From NCBI GenBank assembly GCA_021740645.1, contig JAIOZL010000016.1:21533-85532 (forward strand): a DNA stretch of 64,000 bases. The letters run 5' to 3'. Source of the stretch: Bacteroidales bacterium (GTDB lineage: Bacteria > Bacteroidota > Bacteroidia > Bacteroidales > JAADJA01). The position numbers were made by a program, and so were the translations under genes. How positions within the stretch are numbered: the first letter of the stretch is position 1; the number at the start of each line of letters is the position of its first letter. Shown here one piece after another: positions 53,471 to 60,933 of this stretch. The notes beneath the pieces were generated by a model that saw nothing but the letters and a program-made list of their open reading frames with translations, was not told the origin of the DNA and ran no database searches.

Positions 53471-54091
53471 ATGTCAGAATATTCGTCAAAATTGTTGGAA
53501 ACCACTGTCAATGAATTTGCCCGTTTACCCGGCATTGGAAAGAAGACTGCTTTGCGTTTGGCTTTACATTTATTAAAAAGGGATATAGTTACTTCTGAAT
53601 CCCTGGGTAATGCCATTATAAAAATGCGAAATGATATTGTGTTTTGCTCAAAATGCAATAATATTTCAGATACTCAATTATGTGAACTTTGTAAAAATCC
53701 TAACCGGAAAACTTCTATTATATGTGTAGTTGAGGATATAAGAGATGTAATGGCTATTGAAAATACTGGGCAATTTAATGGATTGTACCATATATTAGGT
53801 GGCGTTATTTCTCCCATGGACGGAATTAGCCCTAATGATTTAAATATTGATAGTCTGATTAACAGAATCTTAGAGGATGAGGTTCAGGAGGTAATTTTAG
53901 CACTTCCAACCACCATGGAAGGCGATACAACTTGCTTTTATATTTATAAAAGGTTGCAAGGCCAGAATGTTAGCATAAGTGCAATTGCTCGTGGAGTTTC
54001 AATAGGTGATGACCTGGAATATACTGACGAAGTTACTCTAGGTAGGTCTATATTAAATAGGATACCATATGAAGGAAGCAATAATATGTAA
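53471..54091 (+). CDS. recR: Recombination protein RecR
   Basis: 206 residues. RecR loads RecA through RecFOR in gap repair. The N-terminal helix-hairpin-helix (LARLPGIGKKTALRLALHLL; the usual family form is PGIGPKSAQRLA), the zinc finger CSKC...CELC (C-x2-C-x8-C-x2-C), and the Toprim domain (ICVVEDIRDVMAIE, YHILGGVISPMDGI) and C-terminal SIGDDLEYTDEVTLGRSI are all present. Single gene; a possible promoter has TTTG at 53434-53437 and TAAATTTAG from 53455. Confidence 0.96.
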   Translation: MSEYSSKLLETTVNEFARLPGIGKKTALRLALHLLKRDIVTSESLGNAIIKMRNDIVFCSKCNNISDTQLCELCKNPNRKTSIICVVEDIRDVMAIENTGQFNGLYHILGGVISPMDGISPNDLNIDSLINRILEDEVQEVILALPTTMEGDTTCFYIYKRLQGQNVSISAIARGVSIGDDLEYTDEVTLGRSILNRIPYEGSNNM

Positions 54092-54115
54092 GTACAATTA
54101 GGAAGGTTTCTGTAT

Positions 54116-54337
54116 TTAATTAAATAGATCCAATTGTTTTTCACTGGTATAGAATTCGTCTGGAACGTTTTTATCAAATCCATTTATATACCTTTTTATC
54201 GATTTCTTAATAAGTTTATTTGGAGTTGTTTGCCTTGCAATACAGTAGTTTATCAATGATTGTTTTTGTTTTGCTGATAATTTGATAGTGAGTTTTGTAT
54301 AGCGAATTTTTTTTCTTTTTCTTGTTTTTCCGGCCAT
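54116..54337 (-). CDS. Small ribbon-helix-helix-like protein
   Basis: The ATG at 54337 gives 73 residues; an upstream ATG at 54412 would add 25 that look unstructured. A highly basic N terminus (AGKTRKRKKIRYTK) is followed by KLTIKLSAKQKQSLINYCIARQ...TPNKLIKKSIKRYI, which fits a beta-strand plus two-helix ribbon-helix-helix fold of CopG/Arc type. It could be a small DNA-binding regulator or a lone antitoxin; no toxin gene is adjacent. Confidence 0.55.
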   Translation of the reverse strand: MAGKTRKRKKIRYTKLTIKLSAKQKQSLINYCIARQTTPNKLIKKSIKRYINGFDKNVPDEFYTSEKQLDLFN

Positions 54338-54691
54338 TTGTAAAATTTTATTTATAAAAATAGATATTTCCTTTTGACCGAATCCTACTGGTAAATAAAA
54401 ACTTTTTAACATTAACGGTTAAGTATAGAGCTCTATACCATCCATTATATTCAATATTCCTCCATTTCAGTAAAGCCAATTTGACTAAAAATAGAAAATA
54501 CTAATTTTTTTTTGAAAAAAACTAAACTATTGAAAACAAGTAACTGTAAGGGTTTCAGCATTTATAAACAAACAAAATAGAAAATATTTAGTATAATTAT
54601 GTAACGTTTGAAAATAGGGGGCGTAGAAATACCCAAGCAAATTAAGGAAGTGTAAAGTCACTTCTAGTTAAACTCAAAAAAAATCGATATT
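54338..54691. other. Intergenic region upstream of the Fn3-like secreted protein
   Basis: 354 bp, very AT-rich, with runs of A and T. It should contain divergent promoters, but I could not place a convincing TAnnTTTG pair. The stretch 54600-54690 just before the start codon has no stable hairpin visible by eye. Confidence 0.4.
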
Positions 54692-55081
54692 ATGAAATCA
54701 CACAGAATTATTGTGATGCTAATTAGTTTAGCAATCGCAGGAGTGACCTACGGTCAAGCATCTTTTGAACCAGCATGCGTAGCAGCTGAGGACGTATTAT
54801 TTATAGAAGCTAGTGCAAATGCAGCCACATTTTCATGGCTGGCCCCAGGTTTAGGATCCTCATGGCATATTGAGATTGGAAAAATTGGATTCGAACCAGG
54901 ACAAGCTCAATTTACCAGAAAGTATTATTTCCGTCAATTAGAACAAGGTAATACTTGTACATTTACAGCAGAAGGGCTAAAAGCTGATACACCATATATG
55001 ATCTATGTTAGATCTTCATGTGGGATGTATAATTTCAGCGATTGGAGCACTCCTGTTATGTTCCAAACAGCAAGGTATTAA
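54692..55081 (+). CDS. Small exported fibronectin-type-III-like protein
   Basis: 129 residues. Signal peptide (about 1-22, VTYGQ), then a single beta-sandwich domain whose end reads TFTAEGLKADTPYMIYVRSSCGMYNFSDWSTPVMFQT, the typical Fn3 F and G strands seen in Bacteroidota surface proteins. Two Cys (in EPACVA and SSCGMY) could form a disulfide. No sorting domain follows, so it is probably a periplasmic or outer-membrane-associated stand-alone domain. A strong terminator follows, so it is monocistronic. Confidence 0.7.
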   Translation: MKSHRIIVMLISLAIAGVTYGQASFEPACVAAEDVLFIEASANAATFSWLAPGLGSSWHIEIGKIGFEPGQAQFTRKYYFRQLEQGNTCTFTAEGLKADTPYMIYVRSSCGMYNFSDWSTPVMFQTARY

Positions 55082-55131
55082 TTTAGCCTTAACATACGAT
55101 TACTTACGAATGTAAGTAATAGCTCACTAAA

Positions 55132-55162
55132 AGCCATCCTAAAATTAGGATGGCTTTTTTTA
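55132..55162 (+). terminator. Intrinsic terminator after the Fn3-like gene
   Basis: AGCCATCCT (55132-55140) pairs with AGGATGGCT (55147-55155) around a 6-base AT loop, followed by a T-run. Confidence 0.88.
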
Positions 55163-55192
55163 TTGATGAATTTTACAGAATAATTATCTTTG
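55163..55192 (+). promoter_or_regulatory. Promoter of the AHSA1-like gene
   Basis: TTG at 55163-55165 and TATCTTTG at 55185-55192 are 19 bp apart, a near-consensus Bacteroidota promoter, 31 bp before the ATG. Confidence 0.7.
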
Positions 55193-55223
55193 ATCACAAT
55201 ATAAATTCACATATTCATCCTTC

Positions 55224-55604
55224 ATGAAAAACATACATAAGTATTATATTTTGCCGGCCAGCCCTGAAGAAGTCTACACCGCATTAACTAATCCGCTAAC
55301 CATTGAGCTATGGACCGACTCTGCTGCGATTATGGTTGCTGAGCCCGATACTGAATTTTCTATGTGGGATGGAAGCATCACGGGTAAAAACCTTGCCTTT
55401 GAGCAAAATAAAAGAATCGAACAAGAATGGTATTTTGGTTCCTCTACTGAAAAATCAATAGTAACCATTAAACTTCATCCACATAAAAAAGGTACCTCAG
55501 CTGAATTGTCTCATACAAATATTCCTGATGATGATTTTGTAAATATTTCAGAAGGTTGGGATGAAAGTTATATGGGTTCCCTTATTGATTTTTTTAATTT
55601 GTAA
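55224..55604 (+). CDS. AHSA1/SRPBCC-domain protein
   Basis: 126 residues with the START/SRPBCC helix-grip signature: an N-terminal ASPEEVYTALTNPLTIELW, a central strand region with EFSMWDGSITGKNLAFEQNKRIEQEW, and a C-terminal helix (GWDESYMGSLIDFFNL). These domains bind hydrophobic ligands; the AHSA1-like group is related to the Hsp90 co-chaperone Aha1 but its bacterial role is not settled. Single gene with its own promoter. Confidence 0.87.
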   Translation: MKNIHKYYILPASPEEVYTALTNPLTIELWTDSAAIMVAEPDTEFSMWDGSITGKNLAFEQNKRIEQEWYFGSSTEKSIVTIKLHPHKKGTSAELSHTNIPDDDFVNISEGWDESYMGSLIDFFNL

Positions 55605-55769
55605 GTCTGAATAAGCCAATATTAGTAATAATTTTAATGTAATATTATTCACTACAATTTAATAATTATCCGGCTTACGAAATTAACCTTTAGCTGTTAG
55701 TATTTATTCGGCAATTCGTCATTTTAGAAAAACTTCACAATTTCTTAACCGGATTAATTCTAAATAGCC

Positions 55770-55777
55770 TATCTTTG
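55770..55777 (+). promoter_or_regulatory. Probable -7 element of the fusA promoter
   Basis: TATCTTTG matches TAnnTTTG and is followed by GCACCC, as often seen in Bacteroidota promoters. No clear TTTG lies at the right distance upstream, so support rests on the -7 box. The ATG is 55 bp downstream. Confidence 0.5.
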
Positions 55778-55832
55778 CACCCATTTTTGCCCAAACATTA
55801 TATAAATTCAACAATATCAGATAATTACGAAA

Positions 55833-57905
55833 ATGATACTTACTAAACTTAGAAACATTGGGATCGCAGCCCATATTGATGCAGGTAAAACAACAGTAAC
55901 TGAAAGGATGCTTTTTTTTACTGGCGTAACACGTAAAATGGGTGAGGTTCATGATGGACAAGCCACGATGGATTTTATGAAACAAGAACAAGAACGTGGT
56001 ATTACAATTGCTTCCGCTGCTATTTCTACGAAATGGAAAGACTCAAATATAAATATTATTGATACTCCCGGGCACGTTGACTTCACCGTTGAAGTTGAAC
56101 GTTCTTTAAGAGTTATAGATGGCATGGTAGCTTTATTCTGCGCTGTAGGGGGAGTCGAACCTCAGAGTGAAACCGTATGGAATCAGGCTGACAGATACAG
56201 AGTGCCACGCATTGCATTTATTAATAAAATGGATCGGACAGGTGCAGAGTTTTACGAGGTAGTTAAACAAATGAATGAATATCTTGATGCAAATGCAATG
56301 CCTTTTCAATTACCGATTGGATCCGAAGAAGATTTTGTGGGTGTAATCGATGTGCTGCGTCAAAAGGCATACATCTTTGATGATTATGAAAGAAAGGAGA
56401 TGGATATACCTGAAGAATACAGAGCAAGGAGTCTTGAAGCAAGAAATGCTTTGGTGGAAAGGATTGCAGAATTTGATGATGAAATAATGCAACTTTATCT
56501 GGATGATCAGGAAATTCCGTATGAAACTCTTAAACGTGTTGCACGTCGGGCCACACATAAATTATTTATCACTCCTGTTTTTACAGGAGCTGCATATAAA
56601 AACAAAGGTGTTCAGCTTTTATTGGACGCAATTGTCGACTTTCTTCCTTCCCCTATAGATGTTGGAGCGGTAATTGGGACTGATATTTATGATCCGGAAA
56701 AGTCACATACACGAACTCCATCAGTAAGTGATCCTTTTTCGGCGCTGGCATTCAAGTTAATTCATGATCCTTTTGTGGGTCAGCAAACTTTCATTCGTAT
56801 ATTTTCCGGAACACTCAAGAGTGGTATGCAAATTTTTAATTCAACAAAAGGTAAAGCTGAACGTGCGGGACGTATACTAAAAATTCATGCAAAAGACCGT
56901 GAGGAACTATCTGAAGCGGGTCCCGGAGATATTGTTGCCTTAATTGGGATGAAATTAACAAAAACCGGAGATACCCTTTGCGATATGGACAACAAGCTTC
57001 TCCTTGAAAATATTCACATTCCACCAACAGTAATTGAGTTAACAATCCAACCTGAATCACGCAAGGAACAGAGTAAATTGGGTGAGGCGCTTGCTAAGCT
57101 TTCGAATGAAGACCCATCATTTAATGTGAGATTTGATGATGAAACTGAAGAGACCATCGTTTCGGGTATGGGTGAGCTACATTTGGAGATTATTATCGAC
57201 CGCTTAAAACACGAGTTTGGAGTAAGTGTTGTGGTGGGTGAACCCTCTGTGGCTTTCAGGGAAACTATTACCACTGAGGTTGAAAGTAATTACAAACACT
57301 CAAAACAAACCGGAGGTAAAGGACAGTTTGCTCATACCGTAATGCGGCTTGAACCGAATGAAGGAAATGATTATGAATTTGTTGACATGATTAAAGGAGG
57401 GGCAATCCCGGGCGAATTTATTTCATCTGTAAATAAGGGGGTTAAAAAGGCCATGCTCAAAGGACCTCTTGCCGGATTTCCTGTTGTGGATGTGAAGGTA
57501 GTACTCCATGATGGTGGTTTCCATCCTGTGGATTCTTCTGATATGGCTTTCCAAACTTGTTCTGCTATCTGTTTTAAAAATGGATTTATGAAAGGAACAC
57601 CGGTATTGCTTGAACCGGTAATGAAAATCGAAATAAATACACCTGATGACTTTATTGGAAATGTAGTGGGTGATCTGAATAAAAGGAGGGGAAAAATAGA
57701 ATCTATGAGAAGATTTCGTAAAGGAGCACAAAAACTGAATGGCCTTGTTCCACTGATGGAAATGTTTGGTTATGCTACTGCGCTGAGAAATATTACCAGT
57801 GGCAGGGCTAATTATTCAATGGAATTTTTTCAATATATGGCCCTACCAAAAGCGACTCAGGAAGAGGTGCTTAAAAAATTAGCGGAGAAGAAAAAAGACA
57901 AATAG
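55833..57905 (+). CDS. fusA: Elongation factor G (possibly a second EF-G)
   Basis: 690 residues. G-domain motifs AHIDAGKTT (G1), [10 protein letters not shown] (G2/switch), DTPGHVDF (G3) and NKMDRTGA (G4), then domains II to V are complete, ending in a Lys-rich tail. It catalyses ribosome translocation or, for a second paralogue, recycling or a specialised role. No ribosomal-protein genes (rpsL, rpsG, rpsJ) or tuf lie next to it, unlike the str-operon fusA of this phylum, so it may be the additional EF-G that Bacteroidota often carry. GTPase motifs look intact. A strong terminator follows. Confidence 0.92.
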   Translation: MILTKLRNIGIAAHIDAGKTTVTERMLFFTGVTRKMGEVHDGQATMDFMKQEQERGITIASAAISTKWKDSNINIIDTPGHVDFTVEVERSLRVIDGMVALFCAVGGVEPQSETVWNQADRYRVPRIAFINKMDRTGAEFYEVVKQMNEYLDANAMPFQLPIGSEEDFVGVIDVLRQKAYIFDDYERKEMDIPEEYRARSLEARNALVERIAEFDDEIMQLYLDDQEIPYETLKRVARRATHKLFITPVFTGAAYKNKGVQLLLDAIVDFLPSPIDVGAVIGTDIYDPEKSHTRTPSVSDPFSALAFKLIHDPFVGQQTFIRIFSGTLKSGMQIFNSTKGKAERAGRILKIHAKDREELSEAGPGDIVALIGMKLTKTGDTLCDMDNKLLLENIHIPPTVIELTIQPESRKEQSKLGEALAKLSNEDPSFNVRFDDETEETIVSGMGELHLEIIIDRLKHEFGVSVVVGEPSVAFRETITTEVESNYKHSKQTGGKGQFAHTVMRLEPNEGNDYEFVDMIKGGAIPGEFISSVNKGVKKAMLKGPLAGFPVVDVKVVLHDGGFHPVDSSDMAFQTCSAICFKNGFMKGTPVLLEPVMKIEINTPDDFIGNVVGDLNKRRGKIESMRRFRKGAQKLNGLVPLMEMFGYATALRNITSGRANYSMEFFQYMALPKATQEEVLKKLAEKKKDK

Positions 57906-57929
57906 TCAAATTCAGGTATAAAATCATAG

Positions 57930-57970
57930 TAGCCGGAATTCTCCTGATGAATTCCGGCTATTTATTTTTT
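57930..57970 (+). terminator. Intrinsic terminator after EF-G
   Basis: TAGCCGGAATT (57930-57940) pairs with AATTCCGGCTA (57950-57960), an 11-bp perfect stem, followed by TTTATTTTTT. Confidence 0.92.
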
Positions 57971-58062
57971 ATAAATTTTCAACTATTAAGGAATGATTTT
58001 TAAGTTATTTCCTACATTTGAAAACTAATTAGGTAAAGCTGTAAAAATTTAAAAGCCTAAGG

Positions 58063-59316
58063 TTGAAAATAAAGCAATTTTTTAAAATAGTTGGTCCCGG
58101 ATTGTTATATGCTGGTGCAGCTGTAGGTGTTTCGCATCTGGTACAATCAACCCGGGCAGGCGCTAGTTATGGATTTGATCTGCTTTGGATATTAATTATT
58201 GCCAATATAATCAAATACCCCTTTTTTGAATTTGGCCCACGCTATGCTGCCTCCACCGGGAAAAGTTTAATAGATGGGTATAACCAACTGGGGAAGTGGG
58301 CAACATGGATGTTTTTGATTTTAACCATTACTACCATGTTTACTATTCAGGCTGCAGTTACTATTGTAACGGCCGGCCTTCTGGGGAATATTTTTGGACT
58401 ATCTCTTAATTCAATCGAATTAAGTGCCCTGATTCTGTTGATTAGCATGCTCGTTCTGATGGTTGGCAGGTTTACGATACTCGACAGATTGATGAAATTA
58501 GTTATTATCGTGCTTGCTATTTCAACTTTAATCGCGGTGATTTTTGCACTTGGGAAGTATGATTTTCAGCAAATTTCAGCTTCTCCTTCATTTTCGTGGT
58601 TAAATAAGATGGATATATTTTTTCTGATTGCTTTTATTGGCTGGATGCCGGCCCCTATCGATGTAACTGTTTGGCAATCATTGTGGACCAATGAGAAATT
58701 CAAAAACCTCAATTTTAAACCAAAATTGAAACATGCACTCCTTGATTTTAAAGTAGGGTACATTGGTACTGCCATCCTTGCTATTTTTTTCCTGACACTT
58801 GGAGCCCTTGTAATTTCCGGTTCAGGAGAGGAACTCTCTCCCGATGGAGTGAATTTTGCCGGACAGCTAATCAATTTATACACTACAAATATTGGAAGTT
58901 GGTCATATCCAATTATTGCTATTGCAGCCATCACCACTATGTTTTCAACTACCATTACCTGTCTGGATGCATATCCTCGCGTGATGAGTCCTTTAATTAA
59001 AACGATATTTTACGCTAATAGTCCAGGCAATTTTTATGCTGGTAAAAGCTGGATGTGGATAGTGATTGTTGCGGGTGGTGCAATTATTATGTTAAAGTAT
59101 TTGAGCAATAGTATGCGAACAATGGTAGATATAGCTACTACACTTTCGTTTATAACAGCACCTATATTAGCATTTATGAATTATAAGGTGGTCACGGATA
59201 AGCACATGCCGATAGAATCAAGGCCAAGTCTTTGGTTAAAGGTCTATGCCTGGATTGGGATTGTCTTTCTGAGTGGTTTTACGATATTCTATGTAATATG
59301 GAAGTTTCTATTGTAA
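58063..59316 (+). CDS. Nramp-family transporter with atypical metal-binding residues
   Basis: 417 residues and about 11 membrane segments. TTG at 58063 is the only plausible start, since the GPGLLYAGAAVGV helix begins 10 residues later and an in-frame stop lies upstream. The layout is Nramp (GPGLL at the TM1 start, TM6 region GWMPAPIDVTVWQS). The canonical TM1 DPGN is replaced by residues around GVSHLVQ, and the TM6 MPH by MPAP, so the substrate may not be Mn2+ or Fe2+. It stands alone. Confidence 0.82.
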   Translation: MKIKQFFKIVGPGLLYAGAAVGVSHLVQSTRAGASYGFDLLWILIIANIIKYPFFEFGPRYAASTGKSLIDGYNQLGKWATWMFLILTITTMFTIQAAVTIVTAGLLGNIFGLSLNSIELSALILLISMLVLMVGRFTILDRLMKLVIIVLAISTLIAVIFALGKYDFQQISASPSFSWLNKMDIFFLIAFIGWMPAPIDVTVWQSLWTNEKFKNLNFKPKLKHALLDFKVGYIGTAILAIFFLTLGALVISGSGEELSPDGVNFAGQLINLYTTNIGSWSYPIIAIAAITTMFSTTITCLDAYPRVMSPLIKTIFYANSPGNFYAGKSWMWIVIVAGGAIIMLKYLSNSMRTMVDIATTLSFITAPILAFMNYKVVTDKHMPIESRPSLWLKVYAWIGIVFLSGFTIFYVIWKFLL

Positions 59317-59322
59317 GTTTGA

Positions 59323-60714
59323 TCAACGATAAAGTTTTACATTAACTGATTTGCCTGTTTCAACAGTAAATCGTTTTTCAACGGAATACATTGATCTATT
59401 GGAATACTTCGACCTGAAAATAACCCGATAATTACCCGGTTGTAAAACAATTGTTTCTCTGTCTAATGAATTTTCCCTGAAGTTATATACAAAATCGAGC
59501 ATATTATCTTTTTCAAGATAAATACCGCCATAACCCGCGGCTTTTTTCTCAATTACAGCTATACCTGGCAGAGGTATTTCAATAGTGGTGATATGACTCT
59601 GTGAAATCTCTACGTCATCAATATAAATCCTTGGTAATGTTAAAACTTCAAGGTCGTATTTTCCAGTGATATATTTTTCAGTCTGGCCAAACTGCTGGAT
59701 GTTTAAAGTTTGCATTTTGCCATCCTGACGTACAATGCATTTAAGGTCTTTTACAGTCCGGTCACGGCCTTCTAATTTGAGGTCAAGTGTCCCTTGTGGG
59801 CACTTTATTCCAATTGTAGTGTGTTTACCAGGAGATAATACAATTTTATCTGCTCTTTTGGGCGGAATTGTGTGCACTACTATATTATATGTTAGCAAGG
59901 GGTCAATAACAAGAGTATCGGGGAAGCCTTTATTATTTATAGTGTGAACAAAATTATATTTAATCAGTCCTGAGAAATTATCATAAAAAGTAAGGCTCAC
60001 ATTCGTTTCAGTAGGTTTGTCATATTCATCCAGTAAATTTACCTGCGCAGTGGTAGAATTTAAGGCCTGGGATATGACTACATTCAGCGCTTTACTAAAG
60101 TCTTCTTCACTGCTTGCATCGAAATAAGTTCCAACACAATCAAAGGCTTCCCTGAAGTTTTTACCAATACCAATAATAAATGGCTTAAGTACAACTCCTT
60201 TTTTTTGTAATGCCTGGGATACCGCACAAGGGTCGCCATCACATTCTTCAAGGCCATCAGTTATAAGTACAATAATATTCCGGCAATTTTCACATGCAGG
60301 AAAATCAGAGCCAGCTTGCTCTAGTGCATAAGCAATAGGTGTTGTTCCTTTTGGGGTCAGGGTTCTGAGTTTATGTTGAATCCGCTTAATGTTGTCTTCA
60401 TTTCCGAAGGGAACCATAAGCTTGGTATCATTACAAACTTGTGGCGGAAACCGGTATTGATGGCCATAAACCCGAAGTGCAAGATCAATATTCTCAACGG
60501 TTTGAAGGCTATCCAAAAGATTCGTAAGTAATTTTCTTGCAATGGTTATCTTCATATCACTTTGCCACCTGCCATACATACTTTGTGATGCGTCTAACAC
60601 AAACAGAATCCTGGTAAGGGGCTCTGGTTTCTCTTCTTCTTGCTGGACTTGTGCGGATAACGGGAGGATGATTAAAATAACAAAGCAAGCAACAATAAAA
60701 TTTTTAACTTTCAA
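59323..60714 (-). CDS. Exported von Willebrand factor A-domain protein
   Basis: A TTG at 60714 gives 463 residues and a compact signal peptide (KVKNFIVACFVILIILPLSAQ); a TTG at 60741 would add nine. No ATG is available. The vWA domain (about 35-225) has MIDAS residues DASQS near 41-45, then Thr in TPKGTTPIAYAL and Asp in ITDGLEECDGDPC. The rest (about 230-463) is a series of beta-rich domains. It probably mediates metal-dependent binding in the periplasm or on the surface. Its 3' end converges on the Nramp gene, 6 bp apart. Confidence 0.8.
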   Translation of the reverse strand: MKVKNFIVACFVILIILPLSAQVQQEEEKPEPLTRILFVLDASQSMYGRWQSDMKITIARKLLTNLLDSLQTVENIDLALRVYGHQYRFPPQVCNDTKLMVPFGNEDNIKRIQHKLRTLTPKGTTPIAYALEQAGSDFPACENCRNIIVLITDGLEECDGDPCAVSQALQKKGVVLKPFIIGIGKNFREAFDCVGTYFDASSEEDFSKALNVVISQALNSTTAQVNLLDEYDKPTETNVSLTFYDNFSGLIKYNFVHTINNKGFPDTLVIDPLLTYNIVVHTIPPKRADKIVLSPGKHTTIGIKCPQGTLDLKLEGRDRTVKDLKCIVRQDGKMQTLNIQQFGQTEKYITGKYDLEVLTLPRIYIDDVEISQSHITTIEIPLPGIAVIEKKAAGYGGIYLEKDNMLDFVYNFRENSLDRETIVLQPGNYRVIFRSKYSNRSMYSVEKRFTVETGKSVNVKLYR

Positions 60715-60933
60715 AATGCAGAATTTTATATAGTGAAACAAATGTGTTTTTTAAACGTTCACGCTTTAAGGGTAGTATAAATCTACTCAAAATGCTCATC
60801 AAAAGTAATTGAAATGATTTGAATAGCCGGTATTTGGGCCGAAATATTTAAACAAACCTTTGTTAGGAAAAATCCGTTAAAAATGTAACCGTTTACTTAT
60901 GAGAATCTAATTTAGCCCTGAATTTGCAGAAAT

